From Anaerolineales bacterium (GTDB lineage: Bacteria; Chloroflexota; Anaerolineae; Anaerolineales; UBA4823), in contig PQAL01000003.1 of NCBI GenBank assembly GCA_003105035.1, positions 186,001 through 250,000 of the forward strand: DNA of 64,000 bases. Reading direction: 5' to 3'. The notes under the pieces were generated by a model. That model was given only the letters and a program-made list of their open reading frames with translations, had not been told where the DNA came from and did not search any database. Made by a program: the position numbers and the translations under genes. This document shows positions 1 through 8,942 of the stretch, piece by piece (within the stretch, counting starts at the first letter, position 1; every line of letters starts with the position of its first letter).

Positions 1-3000
1 AGACATCGGCACAGGTCTCATAAGCCAGCACAGGAAACTCCATGCCTGCACCTGAGTACTGTTTCAGGTAGTCTTGCAGCGGAAAAACATGCTCAACAGC
101 TGATCGGCGATCGCTTACCGCCAAAAGGCAACGCGCCACTCCTGCTTCGGCGTCGAACATATTACCCATCGTGCCAATGCCTTTTAATACTTCAGCCGCC
201 TGGTTATAGAGGGCCAAAGCTTGATCGACCTGCCCGCCCAGCTCACTGGCCATCGCCATATAAGTATGCCCTGTGCCATAATCCAGGATGTCATTCATGC
301 TGTGTAAATCTGGCAGGCACTCTTCTAATTCCGTCACGGCTGAAACTGGGTTGCCATTGCGCAGGTAAGCCAGGCCAAGGTTGAGCCGACTGTAAGCAAA
401 AAAACTGCGGATGCCATTATCCCATGCAATCCTGGTGCAGCGCTGGAGCACTGGGATAGCCTCCGCAGGCATGCCCAGCAAGATATAGACATAACCCAGG
501 TTTGATAGCCCAATCACCTGCCCTTCAATATTGCCTATCTGTTGATTAATCTCCAGCTGATGTTCCAGCATCCTGGCAGAGCGAGCCATGTCACCTGTTT
601 CGGTGTAGTATAAGGAGACATTCGTAAGGGTACGGGCCAGCACCTCCAGGTCGCCCAAGGATTCCGCACAGTGCAGGGCAGCCTGGGAAGTCTGGGCGGC
701 AGCTTCAAGGTCGCCCAGGTGCACCGCACAAAACACCTTCAGACCCAGGATCAAAGCCTCGTAGCGGAGATCATGGATACGCCTGGAAGCCTCAAGCCCT
801 AAATTGTAAACCTCCCACTCCTGGCGGTACTGCCCCTTCACCCCTAAATAGTAGCCCTGGCGGTAGTACGCTTCAGCGAGCAGTTCCTCATTTCCAATTA
901 TCCTGGCCAGCATAACCAGGGCAGTGTCATCAGCAAGGCGCCCTTCGGTATCACCAAGGATGCCAAGGACGTCGTCCCGGCCAAGGAGCGCTTGCCAGTG
1001 CCGGTCGAGCTCAACGGTGGGTGTGGTGGCGTCTACATTTGCAGGGAGCAAGCCCAGGGCACGGTCAAAGAACAGGCGCGCCTGGGTAGGGGCACCCTGT
1101 TTGCGGGCAGTCTTCCCCGATTGGATGTACCAGTCAGCCGCCAGCTCACGCCTTCCAGCCGCCTCGTAGTGCCCGGCAATGATGGGGGCAAACTCACCTG
1201 AGCGCTGGCTGGTTAATGTGGAAACAATTATCCAGCCTGCCACCTGGTCGTGATACGCTTGCCGATCTCGCTTAACTAAGGTTTGGTAGGCAGCATCACG
1301 CAGCAGGGCATGGTGAAAGCGATATTCATCCGTCCCTGCAAAGGTGGAAGTCTCCTGAGGAATAATAAACCCCCGCCTGGATAAATCTTCCAAGTCTGCC
1401 TCAATAATTGGCTTTTTGCCGTGGACAGCCTGCAGGGCAGCGCGCCAGAATACCCGTCCAATCACAGCGGCTTGCTGGACGAGCACTCGCTGGACTAAGC
1501 TTAAGTTATCCAGGCGCGCTTCCAGCAAGGCAGCCAATGTGTTGGGTAGCTCCAGCCTGCCCAACTTCTCGGCATCCAACTTCCAACGAGTTTCTCCTGG
1601 GCCACATTGGATAACCCCGGCATCCACCAGGGATTGAATATATTCTTCCAGGTAGAAGGGATTTCCGTCGGCGCAGTCCAGGATGCGATCGCGCAGGTCA
1701 ACGGGCAGTTCTTCAACATTACGCAGGATCTCGTCCATTAATGCCAGGCTATTTTCCCGAGAAAGCGGGGCAAGCTCGAGGGTATGCTTGTGGGGTGAAT
1801 AAGCTGTTATTGATTCCAGCGGTGTAACCGCAGGCTGATCCGTACCCCAATCAGGGAACCGCTCAGCAAGTGCTGGTCGAGCCAGGCAGATAATGAGCAG
1901 GGGAATCCCAGGGCATTCTTTCATCAGATGGGAGATGAAACTCACCGAAGGTGCATCGGCCCAGTGCAGGTCATCCAACATGATGACGGTTGGTGATAGG
2001 TTGGCAACCTTGCTGAAGCACTCCGTGAGGTATATCCAGGCACGTTCCTGCAACTGGTTAGGGTCGTCTTGAACACCGCGCAGGAAAGGACTGGCGGAGA
2101 AATCGAAACCCAATAACGAGCCAATGAAATGAGCCTTCATCTCCGCCTGGTCAGGGACAATACTCGCGAGGCGCTCCACCAACCGCTGGCGGGTGAGCTG
2201 AGCTGGATCGGTGGAAAGCAATTCCAGGTGGTAGGAAATCATCTCGCGAAGCATTCCAAAGGGTATGCTCGTCATTTGGGGGGAGGCGCGGGCCTTAAAA
2301 GCCATCACCCGCCGGGAAGGCTGAGCAAGCCACTTGTCGAACTCATATAATAAGCGGCTTTTACCTACCCCGGCATCCCCTAAAATTGTGACCAGGCGGG
2401 TTTGCCGGTTTTTAACCGCCTGTTTCAGGTGTAGTTTAAGCTGGTGAAGCTCATTTGCACGCCCGATGAGCGTTGTTTCTACACCCTCCACACCGCGGGT
2501 GAACGTCCTGAAAGTGCGCGGCCGGGCAGAGAGCACCTGATATACGGTGATGGGCTGGGGAAAACCCTTGGCAGCTATGGAAGGCAGCAGGTTTACCTCG
2601 AACGCCCTGCGCACGTGCTGATAAGTGAACTGCGAGATAAACAGGCTGCCGGGAAGAGCAGCCTGCTCCATGCGGGCTGCCAGGCTCACCGTCAGACCCA
2701 TTACCGGCGATTCGCCTTCCGAAAATCTACCCGGCACAACTCTGCCTGTATTGATCCCAATGCGCACCATAAAATCTCTTATCCCATAGTGGTTTTCTAG
2801 GTCAGCAGCACAAGCATTCGCTTCGCCGAGGATGGCTAATCCTGCGCGCACAGCCTGACGGGCGTCATTTTCATGGATGTGCCTTAAGCCGAAAACTGCC
2901 ACAAAGCCATCACCCATGAACTGCGTGATCTGACCTCCGTGGCTTTCGATGGGAAACGACAGGCGCTTTAGAGTGCCACCAATGATTTCCTGCACCTCCT

Positions 3001-3217
3001 CAGGCTCAAGACCCTGGCTGAGGGAAGTCGAGTTAACAATATCCAAAAACAGTATCGTCACTAGGCGGCGCTGACGGCCGGCAGGTTGGGATGCATCCAG
3101 AGCTGCCAGCCTGACATGCAGAGGCTCAAGTGCGCTATCAACCACATCGTCACCCAGCTTTGGCCGCTGTGTCTCTAAGGCCGTGATCGCCTGCATTAGT
3201 TCTTCAATCTCTTGCAT
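1..3217 (-). CDS. Class III cyclase - AAA ATPase - TPR signalling protein (C-terminus outside window)
   Basis: The frame is open from an ATG at 3217 to the left edge, giving 1072 visible residues with no stop, so the gene is truncated only by the window. Residues about 45-190 are a class III nucleotide cyclase domain: the two metal-binding aspartates are D59 (FLDIVNST) and D103 (FMGDG). The usual transition-state Asn is Ser178 (VSLAARMEQ) while Arg182 is kept. Many AAA-linked cyclases vary at this place, so activity is uncertain. A P-loop ATPase follows, with Walker A GDAGVGKS at 280-287 and Walker B LDDLHWAD at 414-421. From about residue 700 onward there are degenerate TPR repeats. The architecture matches large STAND-like signalling ATPases. 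It is transcribed away from the CDGSH gene. Ligand and output are unknown. Confidence 0.9.
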   Translation of the reverse strand, partial: MQEIEELMQAITALETQRPKLGDDVVDSALEPLHVRLAALDASQPAGRQRRLVTILFLDIVNSTSLSQGLEPEEVQEIIGGTLKRLSFPIESHGGQITQFMGDGFVAVFGLRHIHENDARQAVRAGLAILGEANACAADLENHYGIRDFMVRIGINTGRVVPGRFSEGESPVMGLTVSLAARMEQAALPGSLFISQFTYQHVRRAFEVNLLPSIAAKGFPQPITVYQVLSARPRTFRTFTRGVEGVETTLIGRANELHQLKLHLKQAVKNRQTRLVTILGDAGVGKSRLLYEFDKWLAQPSRRVMAFKARASPQMTSIPFGMLREMISYHLELLSTDPAQLTRQRLVERLASIVPDQAEMKAHFIGSLLGFDFSASPFLRGVQDDPNQLQERAWIYLTECFSKVANLSPTVIMLDDLHWADAPSVSFISHLMKECPGIPLLIICLARPALAERFPDWGTDQPAVTPLESITAYSPHKHTLELAPLSRENSLALMDEILRNVEELPVDLRDRILDCADGNPFYLEEYIQSLVDAGVIQCGPGETRWKLDAEKLGRLELPNTLAALLEARLDNLSLVQRVLVQQAAVIGRVFWRAALQAVHGKKPIIEADLEDLSRRGFIIPQETSTFAGTDEYRFHHALLRDAAYQTLVKRDRQAYHDQVAGWIIVSTLTSQRSGEFAPIIAGHYEAAGRRELAADWYIQSGKTARKQGAPTQARLFFDRALGLLPANVDATTPTVELDRHWQALLGRDDVLGILGDTEGRLADDTALVMLARIIGNEELLAEAYYRQGYYLGVKGQYRQEWEVYNLGLEASRRIHDLRYEALILGLKVFCAVHLGDLEAAAQTSQAALHCAESLGDLEVLARTLTNVSLYYTETGDMARSARMLEHQLEINQQIGNIEGQVIGLSNLGYVYILLGMPAEAIPVLQRCTRIAWDNGIRSFFAYSRLNLGLAYLRNGNPVSAVTELEECLPDLHSMNDILDYGTGHTYMAMASELGGQVDQALALYNQAAEVLKGIGTMGNMFDAEAGVARCLLAVSDRRSAVEHVFPLQDYLKQYSGAGMEFPVLAYETCADV

Positions 3218-3412
3218 GGCAAACCCTCAGGCGATCAAGCGTTAATTCAACGGTTCTTCCATAATACTGCCCAATCATAGACATTGATTCGAAAAACCTT
3301 CCTATTGCTCGTTCATGAGCTAAGCAATTGCCAGCTGCACAGAAAAAAATGCTGCCTTGCTCAAGGCTGGTTTTGAAGTCAACTCGCTCCCCACATGAAT
3401 GTATCGAATTTT

Positions 3413-3440
3413 AGTTTAGCACAGTTTATAATTTTTTCAA
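3413..3440 (-). promoter_or_regulatory. Candidate promoter of the cyclase-AAA gene
   Basis: On the minus strand TTGAAA (3440-3435), a 16-base spacer and TAAACT (3418-3413) preceded by TGTGC form an extended -10 promoter. The same TGTGCTAAACT -10 block occurs in the recA promoter at 53231-53241. The predicted leader is about 190 bases. Confidence 0.45.
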
Positions 3441-3573
3441 TATATGAAAAGGGAACGAGCACTTCGTGAAGTTCTGTTAATGAGCCACCCCCGATAAGAT
3501 TCATCGATAACTTCCTTCTCCTAACCTTAGAAAACGCTCATCCTTCCAGGTAATTCGCCCGGGATAGATTCGG

Positions 3574-3579
3574 TATAAT
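3574..3579 (+). promoter_or_regulatory. -10 element of the CDGSH gene
   Basis: A consensus TATAAT lies 28 bases before the ATG at 3608. The -35 match (TAATTC at 3551-3556, 17-base spacer) is poor. GGAG at 3597-3600 fits as the ribosome binding site. Confidence 0.5.
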
Positions 3580-3607
3580 AATCCAACCTCACAGATGGAG
3601 CGCAGCG

Positions 3608-4333
3608 ATGATAGAGCATGGTGAGATGAAATTCCCAAAGCAGATTGAAGTATCCCGCAATGGACCTTACTTGGTCACCGGCGGGATCCCGCTTGTAAGA
3701 AAGATTCAGGTTGTTTCAGAGATGGGCGAGCCACTGACCTGGCAAAAGCAAGGTGAGATTGAAGCCGGTGAAGCGTACTGCTTGTGCCGGTGCGGCAAGT
3801 CTCGCGATAAACCCTTCTGTGATGGCACTCATATTACTGCCGGATTCGAGGGAAGTGAGCAGGCTCCAGTCAGCATCTCTGCTGAGCGGAGGGTAAAGTT
3901 CCCCAGCAATAACCAGTTGGAGATATCATTCGATCTGGACCTGTGCACTGAGTCGGGCTTTTGCGGTAACCGAAACTTCTCGCTTCTAACTGGGATGGTA
4001 GACACGAACGACATCGAGAAGCGCACCATGGCGATCCATATGATTGAGCATTGCCCTTCCGGTGCGCTAACCTACCGGTTTGTGGGAGAGTCGACCGATA
4101 CAGAGGTCGATCTGCCAGAGGAAATCGCCGTCACCACCGAGATCACCTCTGAGGGAGCTATCGAGGGACCACTGTGGGTGACGGGGGGCATTCGTGTGCT
4201 CCGCACTGATGGAAAACCGTTTGAAGTCCGGAAAAGGATGACCCTGTGTTCCTGTGGTCACTCGCAGTCCATGCCCTTGTGTGATGGATCGCACCGCTCC
4301 CTGGAGAATCAACGGCGCGTCGCAAAGGAATAG
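3608..4333 (+). CDS. CDGSH - Fer4_19 - CDGSH iron-sulfur protein
   Basis: This 241-residue soluble protein has three iron-sulfur sites. The first CDGSH motif uses C60, C62, C71 and H75 (CRCGKSRDKPFCDGTH). The second uses C214, C216, C225 and H229 (CSCGHSQSMPLCDGSH). Between them, residues about 105-155 resemble the Fer4_19 (DUF1271) ferredoxin-like domain, with C113, C119 and C149. The 3Cys-1His CDGSH centre normally binds a labile [2Fe-2S] cluster involved in electron or cluster transfer. The partner is not known. The ATG at 3608 has a well-spaced GGAG; an ATG at 3626 is an alternative. The gene is monocistronic and convergent with rpoC. Confidence 0.9.
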   Translation: MIEHGEMKFPKQIEVSRNGPYLVTGGIPLVRKIQVVSEMGEPLTWQKQGEIEAGEAYCLCRCGKSRDKPFCDGTHITAGFEGSEQAPVSISAERRVKFPSNNQLEISFDLDLCTESGFCGNRNFSLLTGMVDTNDIEKRTMAIHMIEHCPSGALTYRFVGESTDTEVDLPEEIAVTTEITSEGAIEGPLWVTGGIRVLRTDGKPFEVRKRMTLCSCGHSQSMPLCDGSHRSLENQRRVAKE

Positions 4334-4394
4334 CACCCATCAGTATGGGGTAGCAAAACGATCAGGAATGATTGTTGAATAAGGAAGTAAATGA

Positions 4395-4421
4395 AGCGGG
4401 GCTGGGTAATCCAGCCCCGCT
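4395..4421. terminator. Hairpin between convergent CDGSH gene and rpoC
   Basis: A perfect 11-bp stem (AGCGGGGCTGG / CCAGCCCCGCT) with a 5-base loop lies between the two convergent stop codons. There is no long T-run on the plus side; the minus side continues TCATTTACTTCC. It probably serves rpoC, possibly both genes. Confidence 0.7.
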
Positions 4422-4478
4422 CTTGATCGGTAGATTTAATCGGTCTACCACCTTGGTCAGGTGTCTTACCAATAATGG

Positions 4479-7400
4479 TTAGTCCACTGAGAAGTTATCA
4501 TCCTCGGCAATGTCATCTGCCAGGGCGAAATCATCGGTGGTGTAATCATCTTCAAACTCACCTTCCGTGCGGTCGTGAGCCATACCCTCACCAGCTTCTT
4601 TCTCAGTGAAACGTCCATGGACGAAGCCCGTGCCAGCCGGGATGAGCTTGCCAATAATCACATTCTCCTTAAGGCCATACAGAGGGTCTTCAGAAGCAGC
4701 GATGGCAGCCCCAGCCAGCACCTTGATGGTATGCTGGAAGGACGAAGCCGATAGGAAAGAATCGGTGGACAGGGAAGCCTTGGTGATACCCAGGAGAGTC
4801 TCGAGGAAGCGTGCCGGGCGTTTGCCCTGGGATAGTAACTCTTCGTTCACCTTCTTTAGCTCAAGCAAGTCAACCAGGTCGCCGGGCAGGTAGTTGGTAT
4901 CGCCCGGGCGGGTGATCTGCACCTTGGAGGTCATCTTGCGGATGATCACTTCGAAGTGCTTGTCATGGATATGCTGGCCCTGGCTAACGTACACCTTCTG
5001 AACTTCTGTCATCAGGTACATCTGAGCGACGTAACGACCTTGGATGCGCAGGATGCGGTGTGGGTTGAGCGAGCCTTCGGTGATCGGCTGGCCAGGCTCC
5101 ACATGGTCACCATCCTTGATCAGCAGGCGGGCGTTAGTGGGGATCTCGTGCTCAGCCTCCTGACGCACCTCGTACGAAACGATTACCTTGGCACCAGCCC
5201 CGTTCTCGCCCGTTTCAAGGCGGGCGCGTCCGTTGTGCTGGGCCACGATGGTAGCTGTGTCGAGGAAAGCCACCACATCACCCTGAGCCACTTCGCTGGC
5301 ATCTTCCACCGCCACCTTCCAGGCTTCGGGAATGGAATACTCATCACCGACCATCTCAGAGTGCTCGATGCGTACCAGGCGTAGCTCGGAATACTTATCC
5401 GACTGCATGATGTGGGCAGTACCAGCGATCTCAGCTACTTTGGCTTCACCTTTCGGCATGCGACGAGCTTCGAACAGCTCTTCCACGCGCGGCAGACCAG
5501 TGGTGATGTCACCTCCGGCAGCCACACCACCGGTATGGAAGGTACGCAGGGTCAGCTGGGTACCAGGCTCGCCGATGGACTGGGCGGCAACGATGCCAAC
5601 CGCAGATCCCATCTCAACCATCCTGCCACGACCCAGGTCCATGCCGTAGCATGCGGCGCAGATGCCATGGTCTAACTCACAGGTAAGCGGCGAACGCACA
5701 ATCACTTCTGGCGCACCGGCTGAGGTGAGCTTGCGTACCAGATCGTGGTCAAGCAGCTCGCCGCGCTCAGCCAACACCTCACCGGTATTTAGATCTAATA
5801 CCGACTTGGCGATCACGCGCCCAAACAGGCGTGTGCCCATTGATTGACCGGCAATATCATCCGCCTTCCGAATAGGGATGCCTTCCAGGGTATTACAGTC
5901 CAGCTCATTGATGATCACATCCTGGGCCACATCCACCAGACGGCGGGTGAGGTAACCAGCATCAGCAGTACGCAAGGCGGTGTCAGCCAGGCCCTTACGA
6001 GCACCATGGGTGGAGATGAAGTACTCCAGGGCGTTCAACCCCTCGCGGAAGTTTGAACGGATTGGGTGAGCAATGATGCGCCCAGATGGGTCAGCCATCA
6101 GGCCACGCATACCGGCTAGCTGCGAGATAGGACCGAAGCCACCCTTGGTGGCACCAGAATTGGCCATTGTTGCCAGGTTCCCATGCGGGTCCATGTTGCG
6201 CTTGACGGCATCTTCCACTTTCTTTGTAGTATCCTGCCAGATGTTGATTACCCGGTCGTTCTGCTCTTGCTCGGTGAGCAAGCCACGGCGGAAGTCTCGC
6301 TGGACCAGCTCAACTTCCTTGAGCGATCTTTCGATAATGTCCTTCTTTTCGGCCGGGACAGCAATATCGGAGACAGCGATGCTGTAGCCCGAGCGAGTGG
6401 CATAGGTAAAGCCGATTTCCTTGATGCGGTCAGCTACATCGGGGGTTTGATCTTCACCTCCGACCTCATACAGCTCGGCGATCAAGTCCTTCAGCTCGCC
6501 TTTGTCCAGCTCCCTGTTGATAAACTGGATCTCGGGTGGTAGGATGCGGTTGAAAATGACACGCCCCACGGTGGTCTTCACCAAGCGCTCTTCAACTTTT
6601 GGCAAGCGCGAGCCTTGCTCATCGTACCAGGTGGTGACGACCACCTGAATATTGCTGTGAACTTCCAGCTGGCCCAGGTTATAGGCCAACTCCACCTCGT
6701 CTTCATCAGCGAAGTTTCGGCCATCGCCCTTATGCTTGATGGTGTCATTGGAGGTGGTCAGGTAGTAGACGCCCAGGACCATGTCCTTGGATGGGCTGAT
6801 GATGGGCTCTCCATCGGCAGGCTTGAGCAGGTTGCGAGAGGAAAGCATCAGATCGCGCGCTTCCTGGACTGCCTTCTGGGAGAGAGGCACATGGACAGCC
6901 ATCTGGTCACCATCGAAGTCGGCGTTGAAGGCGGTGGTCACCAGGGGATGCAGTTGGATGGCTGAACCCTCGATCAGGATCGGCTCAAATGCCTGGATAC
7001 CCAGGCGGTGCAGGGTGGGGGCCCGGTTGAGCATCACTGGACGCTCTTTGATGACCTCTTCCAGCACTTCCCAGACTTCAGGGCGGTTACGCTCGATGAA
7101 ACGTTTGGCTCCCTTGACATTGGCGGCGTAATTGTGGGACACCAGACGGGAAATGACAAATGGACGGTAGAGCTCGAGGGCCATACCCTTGGGCAGGCCG
7201 CATTGATACAGCTTGAGCTGGGGCCCGACGACAATCACGGAACGGCCGGAGTAGTCGACGCGCTTGCCCAGTAAGTTACGGCGGAAACGGCCTTTCTTAC
7301 CCTTGAGCATGTCACTCAAGGATTTAAGCTCACGCCGACCCCGGCGTGAGAGAGCTTTGCCACGTTGTGAGTTATCAATGAGGGAGTCAACCGCTTCCTG

Positions 7401-8789
7401 GAGCATACGTTTTTCATTGCGCACGATCACATCCGGCGCACCGAGCTCCAACAACCTCTTTAGGCGGTTGTTACGGTTGATCACCCGGCGGTACAGGTCA
7501 TTCAGATCAGAGGTAGCAAAACGGCCACCATCCAGCTGGACCATGGGGCGCAAATCGGGAGGAATGACGGGTAAAACAGTGAGCACCATCCACTCCGGTC
7601 GGTTTCCACTGCGGCGGAAAGCCTCTACCACCTTCAAGCGCTTGGTGGCTTTCTTGCGCTTTTGCTTGCTCTTGGATGTACGAACTTCTTTCCAGAGCTC
7701 CTCAGCCAGCTTGGTCAGGTCGAGGCGGCGCAGGATGTCATAGAAGGCTTCTGCGCCCATGTCAGCCCGGAACACCTGGCCCCAGCGGGTCTTTAACTCG
7801 CGGTAGCGGGTTTCACCCATGAAGGTAAGCGGGCGCAGATCGACCAGCTCGTCGCGCAGGCTATCGTTTTCATCGCGGACTGTGCCAGATTGTTCTTCCA
7901 TCTGGTTGCGCAGGCCTTCCATGGTCATGTCGGCTTCGGCGCGGATGCGCTCGACATCCATCTTCAGATGCTCGAGCTCGCGGGCTTTCTGGTCCTTCAG
8001 CTGGCGCTCGAGCTCTTCTACTTTCTCTTTCACCACCTTCTGCAGGCGGAGGAGATGCTCGTTACCAACTTTTTCGCCAGCTTCCACCACCACCGTATCC
8101 GTCTGGAAGGTGATGGCGGTCTTGGTGACTTTGCCTTGCTTATCAGTGATCAGGGTCTCCAGGTGCTGACCCTCCTTGATGATGGGGTCAAGCTCGCTGG
8201 ATTCGTCATAACGCTTGTTGATCTGCTGGCGTAAGCCTTCCTGTTCGGCCAGGGCGCGGTCGCGCCCGGCTTTCGTTTCGGCGATCTTTGAATTGATCTG
8301 GCCAGCGTACTCCCGCTCAGCAGCAATGATATTGTCATCGAGACGCTTTAATGCCTTCTGGCGAGCGTCCTCATCCACGTAGGTGACGACATACTGGGCG
8401 AAGTAGAGCACACGATCGAGGTTGCGGCGGGAGATATCCAGCAGCAAGCCAAGGTAGGATGGAATTCGACGGGTATACCAGACGTGGGCAACGGGGGCAG
8501 AGAGCTCAATATGCCCCATGCGTTCGCGGCGTACGGAAGATCGGGTGACTTCCACGCCGCATTTATCACAAATGATGCCCTTGTAACGGATGTTTTTATA
8601 CTTCCCGCAGTAGCACTGCCAATCGCGGGTAGGCCCAAAAATGGCTTCGCAGAATAAACCATCTTTTTCGGGCCGCAAGCGACGGTAGTTGATCGTCTCG
8701 GGTTTAAGCACCTCACCATATGACCAACTACGGATAGTCTCTGGGGATGCCAGGCTGATACGAAGCGCTGTCAGTCCTTTAGTTTCCAC
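4479..8789 (-). CDS. rpoC: DNA-directed RNA polymerase subunit beta'
   Basis: This 1436-residue protein is full length. The N-terminal zinc site uses C59, C61, C74 and C77. The catalytic magnesium loop NADFDGDQM is at 622-630 with D624, D626 and D628. A second cysteine cluster ([11 protein letters not shown]) lies in the C-terminal half. Residues about 141-325 form a charged, largely coiled-coil insertion at the place where Thermus-type beta' subunits carry a non-conserved domain and E. coli has none. The C-terminus is an acidic tail. The start is GTG at 8789 with AGGAGG six bases upstream. rpoB, usually directly upstream, is absent: the upstream neighbour is a histidine kinase, and a dedicated promoter lies between them. 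Confidence 0.98.
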   Translation of the reverse strand: METKGLTALRISLASPETIRSWSYGEVLKPETINYRRLRPEKDGLFCEAIFGPTRDWQCYCGKYKNIRYKGIICDKCGVEVTRSSVRRERMGHIELSAPVAHVWYTRRIPSYLGLLLDISRRNLDRVLYFAQYVVTYVDEDARQKALKRLDDNIIAAEREYAGQINSKIAETKAGRDRALAEQEGLRQQINKRYDESSELDPIIKEGQHLETLITDKQGKVTKTAITFQTDTVVVEAGEKVGNEHLLRLQKVVKEKVEELERQLKDQKARELEHLKMDVERIRAEADMTMEGLRNQMEEQSGTVRDENDSLRDELVDLRPLTFMGETRYRELKTRWGQVFRADMGAEAFYDILRRLDLTKLAEELWKEVRTSKSKQKRKKATKRLKVVEAFRRSGNRPEWMVLTVLPVIPPDLRPMVQLDGGRFATSDLNDLYRRVINRNNRLKRLLELGAPDVIVRNEKRMLQEAVDSLIDNSQRGKALSRRGRRELKSLSDMLKGKKGRFRRNLLGKRVDYSGRSVIVVGPQLKLYQCGLPKGMALELYRPFVISRLVSHNYAANVKGAKRFIERNRPEVWEVLEEVIKERPVMLNRAPTLHRLGIQAFEPILIEGSAIQLHPLVTTAFNADFDGDQMAVHVPLSQKAVQEARDLMLSSRNLLKPADGEPIISPSKDMVLGVYYLTTSNDTIKHKGDGRNFADEDEVELAYNLGQLEVHSNIQVVVTTWYDEQGSRLPKVEERLVKTTVGRVIFNRILPPEIQFINRELDKGELKDLIAELYEVGGEDQTPDVADRIKEIGFTYATRSGYSIAVSDIAVPAEKKDIIERSLKEVELVQRDFRRGLLTEQEQNDRVINIWQDTTKKVEDAVKRNMDPHGNLATMANSGATKGGFGPISQLAGMRGLMADPSGRIIAHPIRSNFREGLNALEYFISTHGARKGLADTALRTADAGYLTRRLVDVAQDVIINELDCNTLEGIPIRKADDIAGQSMGTRLFGRVIAKSVLDLNTGEVLAERGELLDHDLVRKLTSAGAPEVIVRSPLTCELDHGICAACYGMDLGRGRMVEMGSAVGIVAAQSIGEPGTQLTLRTFHTGGVAAGGDITTGLPRVEELFEARRMPKGEAKVAEIAGTAHIMQSDKYSELRLVRIEHSEMVGDEYSIPEAWKVAVEDASEVAQGDVVAFLDTATIVAQHNGRARLETGENGAGAKVIVSYEVRQEAEHEIPTNARLLIKDGDHVEPGQPITEGSLNPHRILRIQGRYVAQMYLMTEVQKVYVSQGQHIHDKHFEVIIRKMTSKVQITRPGDTNYLPGDLVDLLELKKVNEELLSQGKRPARFLETLLGITKASLSTDSFLSASSFQHTIKVLAGAAIAASEDPLYGLKENVIIGKLIPAGTGFVHGRFTEKEAGEGMAHDRTEGEFEDDYTTDDFALADDIAEDDNFSVD

Positions 8790-8816
8790 TCAATGCCTCC
8801 TGGAAAATAGACGAAG

Positions 8817-8856
8817 AAAAGCCCGCGCTTGAGTAATTATCTCTCAAGCGCTAGGC
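8817..8856 (-). terminator. Terminator-like hairpin in the rpoC leader
   Basis: Minus-strand arms GCGCTTGAG (8851-8843) and CTCAAGCGC (8833-8825) pair perfectly. An outer GCC/GGC extends the stem after a small internal loop, and TTTTCTT follows at once (8820-8814). It lies downstream of the predicted rpoC start site and upstream of the GTG codon, so it could act as an attenuator. Confidence 0.6.
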
Positions 8857-8891
8857 GGAAACAGTCATTCCTTGGATTCATGCAAATGATG

Positions 8892-8921
8892 ATTATACCT
8901 AAAATGATAGGATTTGGTCAA
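8892..8921 (-). promoter_or_regulatory. rpoC promoter
   Basis: On the minus strand TTGACC (8921-8916), an 18-base spacer and a consensus TATAAT (8897-8892) form a strong sigma-70-type promoter in the 153-base gap after the kinase stop codon. The predicted start is near 8885, giving a leader of roughly 95 bases. Confidence 0.75.
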
Positions 8922-8942
8922 GAGGATTTATTAAGAGGAAGA

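Larger units (their letters stand above)
3218..3607. other. Divergent intergenic region, 390 bp
   Basis: No convincing gene lies here. It is AT-rich around 3400-3500 and holds candidate promoters for both flanking genes, which diverge from it. Confidence 0.7.

Noticed and set aside
4956-8234. Many plus-strand frames opposite rpoC
   Set aside because: They are shadows of rpoC codon usage, with no motifs of their own.
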